Shown: positions 21,501 through 33,526, counted from the stretch's first letter. The stretch is 64,000 nucleotides of DNA from Brachycybe producta (GCA_036925085.1 JAUPFP010000004.1:8344938-8408937); one strand, 5' to 3'. A program made the numbers and translations. Notes: generated by a model not told the origin, from the sequence alone.

Positions 21501-21699
21501 AACATACCTCCAGGCAGCTCTGCCTGGAGGGGACAGTGGTCACTTCTTACCTCTCACCCATAGACTCCAATGGTGAGATGTCTGCTGGCTCCAATATGGC
21601 ATCTGTCCCAGCAGCCTACTGCAAGCTGCCAGGCAGATCACCATAGAGTTTGTCGGCTCAATCAAAAATTTGACTGAGCAGACCATGTTGCCACATCTG

Positions 21700-22231
21700 C
21701 TAGGCCCTCTTTGGTTCCTTTAATATCGTCTCTGTTCCATCCATTAAGTCGATCTGTTGGTCTGATGATCAATTGCCAGCAGCTCTTCTGCTCTTCCCTG
21801 GCAGTTGCTCTCACTTGACATCTTGAAGATCAAAATCCTAGATGTAACCGGGCATAGCCTCCGCACACCTCTAACTCAGTCATACAAGTGGAATCAATTT
21901 CTGGTGTGTGATCAGGCATAGCGACCAGTGACACACAACAGAATCAAGACCAAAGATCAACAGCATGAATGTCCAACTTGTGTACACATGCAATCTTGTT
22001 CATGTGATATAAGTTGACTAATCATTTAACAATATGCAAATGATCATAACCTCCTGGGTCACCATGTAAGTCTATGGTCACCTCAGGGAACATGCCAAAA
22101 TCATTTTTTTTATGCTCGACATTGGGCCATTTCACAGGATTAATGTGCCAATGTTGAGCTATGCAATAACCAAAACCGAAATATTTATTGAAAATAGTTT
22201 ACGAAAGTCGCAGTAAGGTCCTAATGTAAAT
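21700..22231. other. Intergenic, nothing recognised
   Basis: No gene or repeat structure seen. Confidence 0.5.
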
Positions 22232-23295
22232 TGAAACGATAAGCCCAGGAGTGATCCTGGCTCGTTTATTTTTTTAGATATTGGCATAAAACTTTGTCAA
22301 CTCTCTGTACTCATGTGCAGAAGATTGACCTAGTGCTACCAGCTGATGGTACCAATATCCTGTATTGGGTCACATCCTGGGTTTTGGGTCCTTTTTCCTC
22401 CCAGTCCCACCCCTTAATACAAAAAGATCGCCTTGATAAGCCTCAGCATTAGGTCTATGGGGTGAAACTTTTTTTTGTGAAATTGTTTTTATTTGTGATG
22501 AGTCATTTTTCTATATTTTGGTGACCACTGGTCAATCATGTTGATTGGCCAGTTTGGTTTTTACTTTTCTTTTTATCCAATCAGGGGATACAGAGAAAGT
22601 GTCCTCCATATCCTCTTTTTGGGTATAAAAAGGCCGTGTTTTTGATATTTGGAGAGCATTATGTAATCAGAGAATCTATGCCCAATTTGGGATAGACCTC
22701 AAAAGAAATAATTGTAAATAAATTATTATGCTTTAAAATTGCCAATTCTTATTTAGTATACCTACTAGAAAGAACAAAAGTTCTGATAATTCATCATCTC
22801 GAACTGCCAATCCAGGTGCAAACCTGGATCATCACTTCTAGATGGAACTTCAAGGGACAACACGAACAACCAGCTTTTAACCGGGCGAAAGCGCGAGAAG
22901 TAACAGACAGCTAAAAGATCCATTTTAACTGTAAAAGTTCAGCAAGGAAGAACTTGTGAGGAAACGGAAAGGGATTAATTTGTTCCCTTCCTCCGAACCA
23001 GGATAGTATAAGCGGCATAGCCAAATGCTTTTTGGTAAATTTTATCCACCACGAAGGTGGTTCGTTACAAATTTGGTGGAGGAGCTGGGCAGTTGAACAA
23101 TTTGTTACTCCATAGGCTACGACAATCGTGTTAAAAACATGCAGCAGAGAATAATCGACGTCAGAAATGACCAGTCTTCAGAAACTACTTAAAGATCTGA
23201 GGACCTCGAGAGACTGAGGAAAGAAAGACGTCAAAAGAAGAAAACTGCTGCATTGAAAAAAATTATAAGACAGCAGACCCAACCGGGCACTGTTA
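22232..23295 (+). mobile_element. LTR retrotransposon (family B): 5' LTR and start of internal region
   Basis: LTR 22232-23069, from TGAAACGATAAGCC to GGTTCGTTACA, is followed at once by the primer-binding-type sequence TTTGGTGGAGG and leader sequence. The leader matches that of the element at 62456-64000 (AACATGCAGCAGAGAATAAT, AGTCTTCAGAAACTACT). It is cut at 23295 by another element. Broken fossil. Confidence 0.8.
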
Positions 23296-23601
23296 AGGTG
23301 TACCCCAAAGTGATTGGGAAAAAGTTCTACTAAATTGGGAAATCATCCACTCTGAATGAAGAACTCTGAGTAAAATTTTTGTTTGGACTGTTAGTTTTTC
23401 AGCAAAATGGAGCTAAAGTTTTGCAGTCTACCTTAATGCCATACCCCACTCTGAGCTACATGAAAACCAGAAATGGGAAAACTTCCAAACTTGTCCCAGC
23501 TGACAGTACTCATAATGGACTCCAATGGACCCTTTTGGTTTTCATTTGGACTCATCCTGTTTCCGAAATACGGCCATTTTAGTTTCTGATGGGGTACACC
23601 T
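23296..23601. mobile_element. Small DNA transposon with AGGTGTACCCC inverted ends
   Basis: 306 bp between AGGTGTACCCCA and TGGGGTACACCT. Flanks CTGTTA and CAGTTA are similar but not a clean duplication. No coding capacity. Superfamily not assignable. Confidence 0.65.
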
Positions 23602-24203
23602 CAGTTATAGTTCCACTTTTCACCATTTAGTGGCACCCCACAGCTAAGCCATTGAAGCCAATGAGAAAGAGAAATTCCTATTTTTAAAAATAGATGGTTC
23701 AGGCAAATCTTTTGTTTTCTGCAACGAAAACTGTTATTTTCAAAATTCAAATTGCAATATGTACATAACAATATTGCTCATCTAGTCATAAGTTGGTAAA
23801 AATTTATAATTAGTTTTTATATTTTTAATTTCGTTTTAAAATCTCGTATTTTTTTAGCTCATGTTAAATTCCATAGGCCACAAAAGCTCCTCCATTTATA
23901 CATTTTATAGGATCTAAATTTTCCACTAACCATAAGTTTCATAATACCCAAATATTTGACCCCTAATTGTATACCACTCAAATTACTCACCATTGTAGAT
24001 CAAAAGTTGCTCTTCCTTTTTTCAGTAGTGCATATTTATCCAAAAAAGTCGTTATTAAAATATACCCACTTTTATCCATCGATAAGAGAAAAGATGGCGG
24101 ACATAAGTGTTTCGAAATTCATTTTTTGCCACATGTTGATGTCACAGCTACAGAAGCGCCTACATGCGAAGATTTTTGTAAGTTTTTTTTTACTGTAGGC
24201 TCT
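23602..24203 (+). repeat. Unclassified ~600-bp repeat, copy 1 of 2
   Basis: Starts CAGTTATAGTTCCACTTTT and ends CTGTAGGCTCT. Same as 37854-38411 at roughly 85-90 percent identity by eye. It contains ATGGCGGACA and GATGTCACAGCTACAGAAGC. No open frame. Its right edge coincides with the point where an hAT transposase frame is cut. Confidence 0.75.
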
Positions 24204-26650
24204 GAAGTTGTTTTTCTGAGATGGTGGAACGCAAATAATTTTTTACTTTTCGAAGTGTAGAAAACGATCTTTCACCTGTGCAATTAGTCACTGCTGTGCA
24301 CAAGTAAATGCATAGTGCTATTTCAACATTTGGAAACACTTTGAATATCACGTGCTTTAATCAGTACTAAGAGTTCAGATGCTGATTAAGATCTAAACAA
24401 AGTGTCAGAGTTCAAAAAAGATTGTAACTGTATACATACATTCCTCTCCTAGCGAAGCTTCCAGGTCTTCCCTATATATTCTCACTAGCTTTGCTGCAGC
24501 ATCTCGAATGTTTTCGCAACTAGTGACCGGTAAACTTAATAAAAATCCAAATCGTTCATTTGCAATTTCGTAAACTTTCCTTCGTCTAGCCAATTCGGAT
24601 CTCAACGTATCGATATTTACAAGAAATGTTCCAGTTCGAAATTTTTCCTTGCTTTCCATGTCAATTTCATCCTCCTTTTCACTTTTCTTTTTGATTTCAA
24701 CTCTGACTTGTAGTTAGTTTTTCCACATAGTTTAACACCTGCAGCTTCATAGAAATCGAAATTATCACGTACAGATTCCAAGTAACCATCTAGAGAAGAA
24801 TACAATTTAACAATGGTATCTAATTCAATGTTTGGTGTTTGAAGTTTTTTGCTAGTTTCTTTCAAACGTTCCATGACAGGGTTCCAAATATCAAATCATT
24901 ATGGCTGTTTCAAGAAAATATAGGTTTTTTCTAAACCCATTGCTTTCTGACCGTGTTAGTAGTTTTTCTGTTCCAATCATCTGAAATTGACTGAAGAGTT
25001 TTAACTACCTCTCCATATGATTTTAATAATGCAGTGCATGTATCAGCACATGCACTCCACCGTGTAAGAGACAGATTCTTCAATACTAAGGAATGATCTT
25101 TTTGATTTGAGAGCAAAATATTCCATCGATGTGTAGACATTGAAAAAAAAAATTGAAGAGTTGTTGCAAATATCCAAAAAATGATACAGCATTTCTGCAA
25201 CATTCAACAGCAGCAATTCCAACTAAATTTAGTGAGTGAGCAGCACATGGTATGTATATTGCCAGTGGATTTATATTTTTAATTCTTGCTTGAAGCCCTA
25301 AGTATTTTCCTGACATATTGCTTGCATTGTCATAGCTTTGTCCACGACAATCATTTATATCAACTTTCAACTTTTGCAACATGTTAAGAACTGTCTCTGC
25401 TAAGTCTTCAGCCTTGTGACCTTGGTTAGGAATAAAAGCAATACATCTTTCAACTGGTGTACCATCCTGAATATATCGAAGAATGAATGTTAATTGGTCA
25501 GTATGAGTTATGTCAGGTGTTGAGTCGACACTAATGGAAAAATATTTAGCAACTTTTAGCTGGGATGTTATTACATTTGTAATTTGAGTACTCATTTGTA
25601 CAATAAGTTCATCAACCACAGTTGAAGATAAATAAGATGGCATTTCCTTTCCTGCATTTCCAAATCGAGCAATGTGATCTGCCATAAATGGATCGAATTT
25701 CGCCAGAAGCTCCAAGGTACCCATAAAATTTACATTAGAAGAACCAAATTTTTCTTCATGTCCTCGTAATGGTAAACCTCTTGAAGTTAGAAATTTTATA
25801 GTTTCAACTACTCTTGAGAGGACATTTTCCAATAAGAAATCTCTTCATTCATTTGCTGAACCAACTTTCTGACTACTCTCTCAAGAAGTTTTATTCTTGA
25901 CATTAAAGATAATACAGTCTGGCGATGTTCAGCTGATCCTTCATGTTCAGAAATTCTTTTGTGTCCATTTGTCCAATCTTTAAATCCATTATTGGCAAAT
26001 GATGATTTGGCTGCCCCAAAAAGTCTGCATGGGGCACAAAACACTACTTCAGTTGAAAGAGAATGAACCAACCAATCACATTGTGCATTTTCACCATTCA
26101 AAAGTTTTGAGAAAACAATGCCTTTGTGAGATATGTGTTTGTCATTGTAAGTGACAATTGATTTTGAAAAATCAACATTGTCATTTTGCTTCAAACCATT
26201 TTTCACAATAAAATCACGATGGTTATCATCGTTTAGCCACTCTGCAGGATCGTCACTTACTGTTGTGGAGTTCTTAGAAAAGTGAATCCCATCATAAGTT
26301 GTATTTTTTGTTTCTGTGTGTATGGCTGAATGCAGGAACTGGCAAATCTGTTACATCATGTCACTGTCATAATTACTTGTAGAAGCACTTAGTTCAGATT
26401 GTTCAATAGTACTTGTAGAAGCACTTAGTTCAGATTGTTCAATAGTACTTGTAGAAGCACTTAGTTCAGATTGTTCAATAGTACTTGTAGAAGCACTTAG
26501 TTCAGTTTGTTCAATAGTGCTTGTAGATTCACTTGACTTAAAAAAACAAATGAACTTTAGGAATTTTCTTTAAAAGTTCTTCATGTTGTACACATTTTTC
26601 TTTTGAACGTTTTTTGAACTCAGCACCACTTGGTTTTTTTCCCTGAATCA
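24204..26650 (-). pseudogene. hAT transposase, ZMYM1-like type (zinc finger, RNase H-like core, dimerisation domain)
   Basis: N-terminus KKPSGAEFKKRSKEKC, then a 12-residue tandem repeat ELSASTSTIEQS, then a TTF-type zinc-finger region (HSLSTEVVFCAPCRLFG, GSAEHRQTV). The catalytic core follows: KYFSISVDSTPDITHTDQL, GQSYDNASNMSG and PCAAHSLNLVG, the hAT C/D, Asp and H-motifs. Near 24210-24300 lies the dimerisation motif CTGERSFSTLRKVKNYLRS. Such transposases gave rise to animal genes such as ZMYM1. The frame is broken in several places (for instance between 25832 and 26206, and near 25140), and the extreme C-terminus is cut. Inactive. Confidence 0.88.
26363..26530 (-). repeat. 36-bp in-frame minisatellite in the hAT transposase
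   Basis: Between four and five copies of a 36-bp unit (plus strand ACTTGTAGAAGCACTTAGTT...), nearly identical. On the coding strand each unit encodes ELSASTSTIEQS, so the array expanded without changing frame. Confidence 0.88.
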
Positions 26651-27352
26651 CACATGATGTAATAAGTGTTACAAAGGACCTATACAATTTAAAGAGTGCC
26701 TGTATAAACTGAAATGTTTTTGGAAGACAAGCTAGTGTACAGGGTGCCCATAGTGTCTTCTTGCCTGCTTTGTATCATGTGTGCTTGTAACACTAATTGG
26801 TCCTACTAAAGATATCATAATTGTTGTTTTGAGTGCATGAACATCCCACCAATATTTTAAAGAACAACAATGCAATAAAATTCAAAATTGATTTAGTTAT
26901 GAACTAAATCAATTTGGAATTTTACATTGTTTTTAATGAAGATATCTAAAACCTTTCAAGGCAGTTTTAAAATGATTATTTTTTTTAACCTTCTGCAAAC
27001 TGCTATACAATATATTTTTTTATTAAAAAGTCGCAAAAAACTTATCACTTATTATTCTAGTTTCTAAAACACAATCTCATCATTCTCATGAAAAGAAAAT
27101 TTGAGAAGAAAAAGAAGACAATAAGGTGTAGCATGTATTTTTGCAGGGGGAAAGACATTGTATTGTGGCCACTCTGTAGAATAAAACGGGGAAAAAGGGT
27201 GCCGATGTACTAAGTCTTTTTAAAAACTGAATTTTTTTAAATTTTATACTTTGAAAGTATTAAATTTTTTTAAAGGCTCAGTGCATAGGCGCCCTTCAAA
27301 ATTTGGCGCCCTAAGCATGGGCTAATAAGGCTTATGCGTTAATCCGCCCCTG

Positions 27353-29283
27353 GTTGCCAGTCCTGGAGAGTAAAGGTTTAAGGTTTCACTAATGCCACTT
27401 TAAGAAACTTTTAAAACTAAATAACTATCTGCACTTTCGTTAACTCGTAACATTTGCAAATCATTTCAGTGATTGCATTCCTTACATCATTCTTTGTTTT
27501 GCTTACCGTCGCCATCGAAAAATCATGGGTTTTCCTGCTTCCTTCGTTACTTCGTATATCTGATTGAGTACGCTTACTGCTATTTCACTGTATTTTCCGC
27601 CAATGCATTTAAATAGGAAATGACATCGTTTATGTACCTTTACGAAGTCAAGGATGATACCATATTTATGCACCCACCCACATTCATCCATCTGTTAAGA
27701 TACTCGGTTAAGGAAAGTGTGGTTAATTATGTACAACAGTAGAAATCAAGTTGAACATTTCAGATGTGTAATTTGTATAGATTAAATTAGTTTCTTACTT
27801 TCTAAAACTTTATAAAAAAAAACGTCAATTCTGACAGTCCTGCCTTTGGTTTTCTTTTGAAATTTGACGTGGGCAGCACCTATTATCTTTTTAACTAATT
27901 ATGTTTCCATAATTGAAAAGCATTATGATTTGAACCTATTGCATCACGGCTGGAATAGTAGAATAATTAAAAAAAACACTTTGGGGGGAAAATGAGTTTA
28001 AAGTTAAGAGAAGATTCATGACTTACTTTGCTGAGCTTCTCAAGTGCAAACACCGTTTTAACTATTCACAATATCGGTTTATTTGGCTCCCCTACAATAG
28101 ATTGAGATAGAAAAAAACGCAACTTTATACTCAGTTTCCCAAAAAAGTGTTTTTTGAGTTGTGACACCCTTCCAGCAGAGGTGCGCAAAGCGTATTTTCC
28201 CACAATTTGGATGGCCAACCCAGTATTTATCATATGTACCCATCCTAAGATCTTCGTCTTTACTTGCACTACTTTAAAAAAATACATGATAAAGTTGTCT
28301 ATAAAAAAAATGAATCAAAACATGCCACATAAACGTTAAACTTTATCAAAATATATTTACTTTGCAACAATAGCAAAACTTACTTAACCTGATATTTGTT
28401 ACAACAGAATAAAAAAAAATTACTAATTCAACCGCTTAACGTTTTGCCATTTCAGCATTGTGGTATGTTAGCCACATTAGCTACAATGACACCATTCATT
28501 TTGTTTAAAGATAAAAATGCTGCCTTTTATTGTTAACAATATTTAGTATACACCAAGGTGTGTAAATGTTATAAAACCATGGTATTTCTGTAAGGCCTAG
28601 TCACTTTAATTGTAATTCTCATTGTTGTTTATTACTGCTTTTTAGACAAAAGTAAATAAATAATTTTTGGGCCCATTTGGAAAAGAAAGAAGTTATTACA
28701 CGAGCTCGTAAAGAAAGCACAAAAGTAGCAACTGGAACCATTGTTAGTTGTGTGTCTGTAACTACGAAATGCTCGCTCAGCATAAGATTAATAGAGTAGA
28801 ATCTTGGATGTAACTAAGGTGTTTTCCTCCCAGCCAATCCGTTGCTAGAAATAGGGATGCAGCATGATGTAGGCAATATGGTGAGTAGGTGCGAGTGATG
28901 GTGAGATATATGCCTACGTCAAAGTGCATCCTTATTCCATAGCAATGGCTTGGGGATGGGCAAATTCCTTGAATTCCTTAGTTATGAGCCAACCTTCTAC
29001 TCTACTAACCTTAAGCACAGCCTACCTTTCTCAAGAAAGCATCAAATTGACATGCCCTTTTGTTTGAGAAGCTGCAATTGAATATAATGGCCTTCAGTGT
29101 GAAGGGAAGGATGTGTAGATGTAGACGCCATGTTTGCACCAAGGCTGTCTCATGTAAAGCTCTCTATGGCCTCATACTTAGAGACCATTACCTCCAGAAA
29201 TTTCTTGCCAAGACTTACCCAGTGATTACTAAAATAATCTTTAAAATAAAAAGAAAATCATTCAAATTATAAAAATTGAACAC
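27353..29283. other. Intergenic, mostly unidentified
   Basis: Apart from the possible exon at 27503-27691 I recognise nothing. It is a stretch with few recognisable repeats, which makes it a reasonable place for unrecognised host sequence. Confidence 0.5.
27503..27691 (-). CDS. Unidentified candidate exon, 62 codons
   Basis: An open stretch starting MDECGWVHKYGIILDFV and ending AGKPMIFRWRR. On the minus strand it is preceded by CTTAACAG directly before the ATG and contains a canonical donor (GACG|GTAAGC) at its end, so it has the form of an internal exon of about 190 bases. I do not recognise the family. It is hydrophobic-polar mixed with no clear motif. It lies between two host genes and just outside the 5' end of an hAT relic (27352). 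It could be a host exon, an exon of an unrecognised transposon, or chance. Confidence 0.3.
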   Translation of the reverse strand: MDECGWVHKYGIILDFVKVHKRCHFLFKCIGGKYSEIAVSVLNQIYEVTKEAGKPMIFRWRR

Positions 29284-29937
29284 TGAAACGATAAGTCCAG
29301 GCGCAATCCTGGTTCGGTTTTTTTTGTGGAGTGGTGGGGAACTTTCTCATCCCTCTGTACAGCTGTACAGTGAGTTGACCCAGTTCCGTGCAGCTGATTT
29401 CTCCTTTAAAAGCCACAAGGATATGAATATCCTTGTGCCTTTCTCACCTCGCTGGGGGCGGGGCCCCTTCCTCCCAGTCCCACCTCTTAACATAAGAGAT
29501 CTTCCTGATAAACAGCAACACTAAGTCAATGGGGTTGCGCTTTTCTTTTGTATTGCATTATTTAAGAGATGAGTCATATTTAATATTTTTGTTAACCACT
29601 GGTCAATCGATCTCATTGGTTTAATTGGCTTTCATTTTTGTATGGAACAAATTAAAGGATTCTGAGAAAGCCTTCTCAGAATCCACTTCTTGGGTATATA
29701 AATCCGTGTTTTTGCGTACAAGACAGAGAGAATGTTTGAAACAGAAAATAAATTGTTTCTCACTTAGGGCTGCCAATTCAGGTGCAAACCTGGACCTTTA
29801 AGACTAAATGAGACCAGGGAAGACTACACGATCTACCGGCTTTTAATCAGGTGCAAGCCTTGTTCCCTTCCTCCTGAACCAGAGTAGAATAAGGGTCTAG
29901 CCAACCTCATTCAGTCCGCGTAAAGTGGTTCGTTACA
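29284..29937 (+). mobile_element. Solo LTR, family B
   Basis: Starts TGAAACGATAAGTCC and ends GGTTCGTTACA, matching the 5' LTR at 22232 with indels, including GGGTATATAAA (TATA-like) near 29694. No internal sequence follows and no clear target duplication remains. Confidence 0.82.
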
Positions 29938-30144
29938 ATACAATGAAATGACTTTTCATGAGTAAACAAACAACATTTCATATTTACAAAAGCGAAGTCT
30001 ACCACTCTACTCGGTTGCCAATGTTGTCACCTCACATTTTCTTAACTCCTAAATCAAATACATGTATTCCCTATTCATATTCAACTCAATACAACAATCT
30101 AATCAGCTCCAGAGCCACGTGGCAGGTGAGATAATCAGGAATAC

Positions 30145-30900
30145 ATGTATTTTAATAGGAAATTAAAAGTAATGTGAGTTTTATTGCCAATATTCAATTC
30201 AATCAAGTACACCTGCAATCTACTCGAAAGCCATGGTCATCACCAAGACAAGGCATATACATCATCGTCAAATTGAACTCAGTCTTAAAACAAAACTATA
30301 TGCTGGAAGAGTATTCCGTAGTCTAAATACATTTGGAAAGAAAGACCACAAATATGCATCAGTTCTAGCTCCTATTTCTCTAATAGCCTTTGGATTTCCA
30401 TTTTTACATATACAGGGGTGACCTGTTGTCTGGAACTAGCAAGCGTTCAAGAAGGGCAAGGCTTTGCTAGTTATTCCCAATGAAGTTCATCTAGCATGAG
30501 GGTCACACTATCAAGAGTACATGTATTTACCTTTAACGAATCTTGCAGCCCTAAGCTGTACCTTTTATATTTCATATGTTAGGTTAGCTCGATAAGGATT
30601 CCATTTTGGTGAGCAATATTCTAAAAGAGGTCTGAAGAGTAAAATAACAGACTTCTTTTACATTTTCTTTATAATTTTCAAAGTCCGCTGTACAAACCGC
30701 AATCTATCTGATAAAGTTTATTTATGATAAGTCAATTTATTTTAATTTTTTAAAATATTTTAGTGACTTATTTTAAATTGTAAAAATTATTTTGGCAATC
30801 TTTGGGTTGTCTTGACAATATTTTAACAAGAAATTTCTGAAGGTAATAGTTAAAAAAACCACAAAATGAAGCACATCCAGAAATTCTTCTCTTTTAAAGA
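30145..30900 (+). repeat. Unclassified AT-rich repeat, copy 2, split by a LINE fragment
   Basis: Blocks at 30150-30190 and 30690-30900 follow the order seen at 14590-14900. The CR1-like fragment at 30195-30640 lies between them, giving the order of insertion. Confidence 0.55.
30195..30640 (-). mobile_element. CR1-like LINE 3' fragment
   Basis: The minus strand encodes RPLLEYCSPKWNPYRANLTYE and VQLRAARFVKG, the same C-terminal block as at 2409-2942. The 3' end has the same ATTCAATTC tail. A further tail piece lies at about 30080-30140. Confidence 0.7.
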
Positions 30901-31560
30901 GCTGTCTCAAAGGCAAGCAATCCCACTTTTGATTTTTTACAACAAAAAGTAGTCTGATTCTGAATATGCCCATTGTCAATTTGTTTCAGTAAAAAAATAT
31001 ATTATATACATTGTTTTTAAAACTAACAATATTACTAAAACCCGTCTTAGAATGGTGCTATTTTGCAAAGTCACTCTGGTTTACAGGGTTATAATAAAAT
31101 CGCTTGTTATAGATTTTGGTGATTATATAGTAATAAACTTGTGATAAAAATTACCTGTCTGCCATATGGGTTTTGGTGATTGAGACTAAATTGTCTGCAT
31201 AAATGCAATTCAAACAGATCTCCACAGATGAGGATTGGAGCACAATGGGAGCAGCAGCCAAGTGAAAATGAGGTGAGAAAAAAAATTATGTCTGTCCAGG
31301 TTACATGTTTCATTGCCAAGATCGACCTTTGTATAATCTTTATGGAAAAAATTATTTTTAATAATTTTAAAATACATTTTATAAATTATTTTAATTTATT
31401 ATGTAAATTTCATTAAAACACTTTTTGAAGCACAATTTAGTTTTTCAGGTTGTCAATAGGTTTTTCTCATTGTTTTTTTTTTTTGTTGCTAAAAATGTAT
31501 ATTATGAAAAAACTTGTTTGGCCTTAGTAATGACTCATGAGGTTTAAAAATAAGTACTAA
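30900..31560. other. Intergenic, nothing recognised
   Basis: AT-rich sequence without gene or clear repeat. Confidence 0.5.
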
Positions 31561-31610
31561 ATTGGTGCAAGTATGGGATTTAGTCATTCTGCAAAACCAC
31601 CAAACTACCA

Positions 31611-31661
31611 GTGAATCTGCAAAATTCAACACAGTTTAGGTGTTGAATTTTGCAGATTCAC
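31611..31661. repeat. Perfect 22-bp inverted repeat with a 7-base loop
   Basis: Arms at 31611-31632 (GTGAATCTGC...) and 31640-31661 pair without mismatch around AGTTTAG. A second small fold, GCAGATTG / CAATCTGC, follows at about 31681-31702 and reuses the GCAGATT word. Confidence 0.85.
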
Positions 31662-31737
31662 TAGCAGGTTCGTTGATTTGCAGATTGCCTAAGCAATCTG
31701 CCAATTGACTGATTCTGCAGATTGACAGTAGCATATA

Positions 31738-32248
31738 TCTTCTTATCTATATTTTTGGATGTCGGTTGTCTGTCTGTCTTTATGGCTGTTTGTTTGTCCA
31801 CTATGTATTCCCAAACCCTTTCAAATTTGAAACAAATTTGGCAGGAATACTTCCAATGACCCAACAAGGAAAAGAGGGTACATGGGTGCCCTGGCAACCA
31901 CCCTGCAGAGCATGTGCAGGGCCTACATGTGCAAAACATGGAGATTAAGACACGTCCTCATAGAATTCTGTATATATACACCTATACTACAGTGTACTAT
32001 GTACATGTATATTAAGCTTTGTCAGTCTGTGCTGTACAAACAAGAAGAAAACGTTTAAGCACGTCGGAATTAAATTTAAATGAACAGTTTTTTTTCATGG
32101 TCAACTTTATGTTGAGCTCTCCCGATTAGAAAACCCAAACAATATTAAGGTGCTTATAAAAAATGCAAGCGGTCAAGGCAATTCACACGTACAAACACCA
32201 AAATGAAACTAGATGCTCCCGTCATTTATGATGGGTTACCCCACTAGT
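31738..32248 (-). repeat. Modular hairpin-tipped repeat, copy D (no MITE)
   Basis: Read on the minus strand: ACTAGTGGGGTAACCCATCA hairpin at 32248, GTTGACCATGAAAAAAAA, TTCATTTAAATTTAATTCCG and ACGTGCTT as in copies A-C, then a longer tail with CCAAATTTG-type sequence and an ACAGACAGACA tract near 31770. It lacks the palindromic MITE of copies A and B, so it shows the empty state. Confidence 0.7.
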
Positions 32249-33427
32249 TTGAAATACATGGAGATTAATTCATTCCATGTATTCCTATGATAGATTCTGA
32301 TGACATGCCATTTGAGTTTAAGTGGTGGCAGTTTCCTGTACAACTTGTCATTGCACTCATACTCCACCGAATGACACTAAACCATATGAAAAGAGAACAA
32401 AAAAGTTGTTTATGGCAAATGGTTTTACAGCAAATGTCCCTTTAGAGCAAATGGTTTTTGTTTCAAACATCCTTTTAGGGCAAATGTCACTTTATGGCAA
32501 GTGTTTAGGACAAATTTCCCTTAAGGGCAAATGTCCCTTCAACCATTTATTTCTTCCAAACTACAAAAGATAGAAATATAATTCCAACGTTCCTGGACAG
32601 AGAAGAGTTCAATTTTTTATGCACTCAATATGAGCACCATGTGTTACACGACAAGTATCAAAACGGTGGCTCATTTCTTGCCACACATGAATCAGCTGGT
32701 CTCTAGTTACAGGGGTCCCGACCCCCATTCTCAAGACTATATACATGCCAAAAAGAGCCGTGTTTTTCCTTCTCTTTTTCTCTTAACCTGTACCTTCAGA
32801 ACTCTTTTGTCCCACCACCATAATAAATGCTTAAATAAGCGACAATTAAAGCTAGTTGCCAACTACAGTGTTCAGTGCCATGCTGCCCCAAACCACCATG
32901 TGGAACATTCTATCCGAGAAACAGCCCATATACTGTATATGCACCACAACTCCAGCACTTACTGAAGACAACTTAAATGCCCACGCTTCACCATACAATT
33001 GACCATACAAAGTATGCTGGCAAATGAAGACACCTGAGTGGTGTCTCATTGTCACGCAAGCACGTTATTCCCCTGGTTCCATCCGTCGCTGCATAGAAAT
33101 AAAGTTCTTCTTAGTATTCCTCTTGACGTCTGGCATGGAACTAATGGAAGTTCTACAAGCCAGTTTTGCATGTCGCAGCATGCCACCATATAGCGAATGT
33201 TGCACAATTTGATTTCATATGATGCATACATCATACATGAACCTTATTAAACCCCCCCTCGAAGGTTTAAGGGCTAAAGTTTTTTAGGCAGTGTGCTGTG
33301 GCACAGCAAGCTGTAGTGGGTACATGATTAGCTTTATTCTGAAGAAATAATTCTGGACCCTCCATAAAAAAAATCCTGGCTATGCCACTGCACTGCCCTA
33401 AAGTTTTTATGGAGTTACATTAAGAAT
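32249..33427. other. Intergenic, mostly unidentified
   Basis: Positions 32405-32540 hold a loose array of GGGCAAATGTCCCTT-like units. CCTGGCTATGCCACTG at about 33376-33391 is an hAT-like terminus without a partner. Nothing else recognised. Confidence 0.5.
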
Positions 33428-33429
33428 CC

Positions 33430-33526
33430 TTGATGGCAGGGAATCAAGCTATTAAATGCATGGTGAGAAAATGGCAATTGCAGCTTAATAAGAGACAAAA
33501 GGTGTCTTGAGATTTTCTAAAAGCAG
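33430..33526 (+). mobile_element. Short CR1-like LINE fragment
   Basis: Encodes QAIKCMVRKWQLQLNKRQ, like LKAIEAWCSKWQLQLNKGK of the long CR1-like copy. Confidence 0.5.

Larger units (their letters stand above)
18053..21695 (-). mobile_element. Solo LTR (family A) split by a CR1-like LINE
   Basis: Minus-strand LTR in two parts, about 18053-18611 and 21501-21695, with ends TGTAACGACCCG and TGTTGCCACA on the plus strand and a perfect 4-bp target duplication TCTG (18049-18052, 21696-21699). A 2.9-kb LINE sits between. No internal coding region. The LTR is older than the LINE. Confidence 0.88.
24204..27352 (-). mobile_element. hAT transposon with transposase gene, 3' end lost
   Basis: The 5' end on the minus strand is CAGGGGCGGATTAACGCAT at 27352, a typical hAT terminus; the same terminus occurs at 53823. 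The transposase runs from about 26650 to 24204, where another repeat begins. No 3' terminus or target duplication remains. Confidence 0.85.

Noticed and set aside
26363-26530. CRISPR-like array
   Set aside because: Units are contiguous with no spacers and encode protein repeats inside a transposase gene.
24204-26650. Domesticated ZMYM1-like host gene
   Set aside because: Broken frames, a hAT terminus at 27352 and loss of the 3' end indicate a dead transposon copy rather than a host gene.
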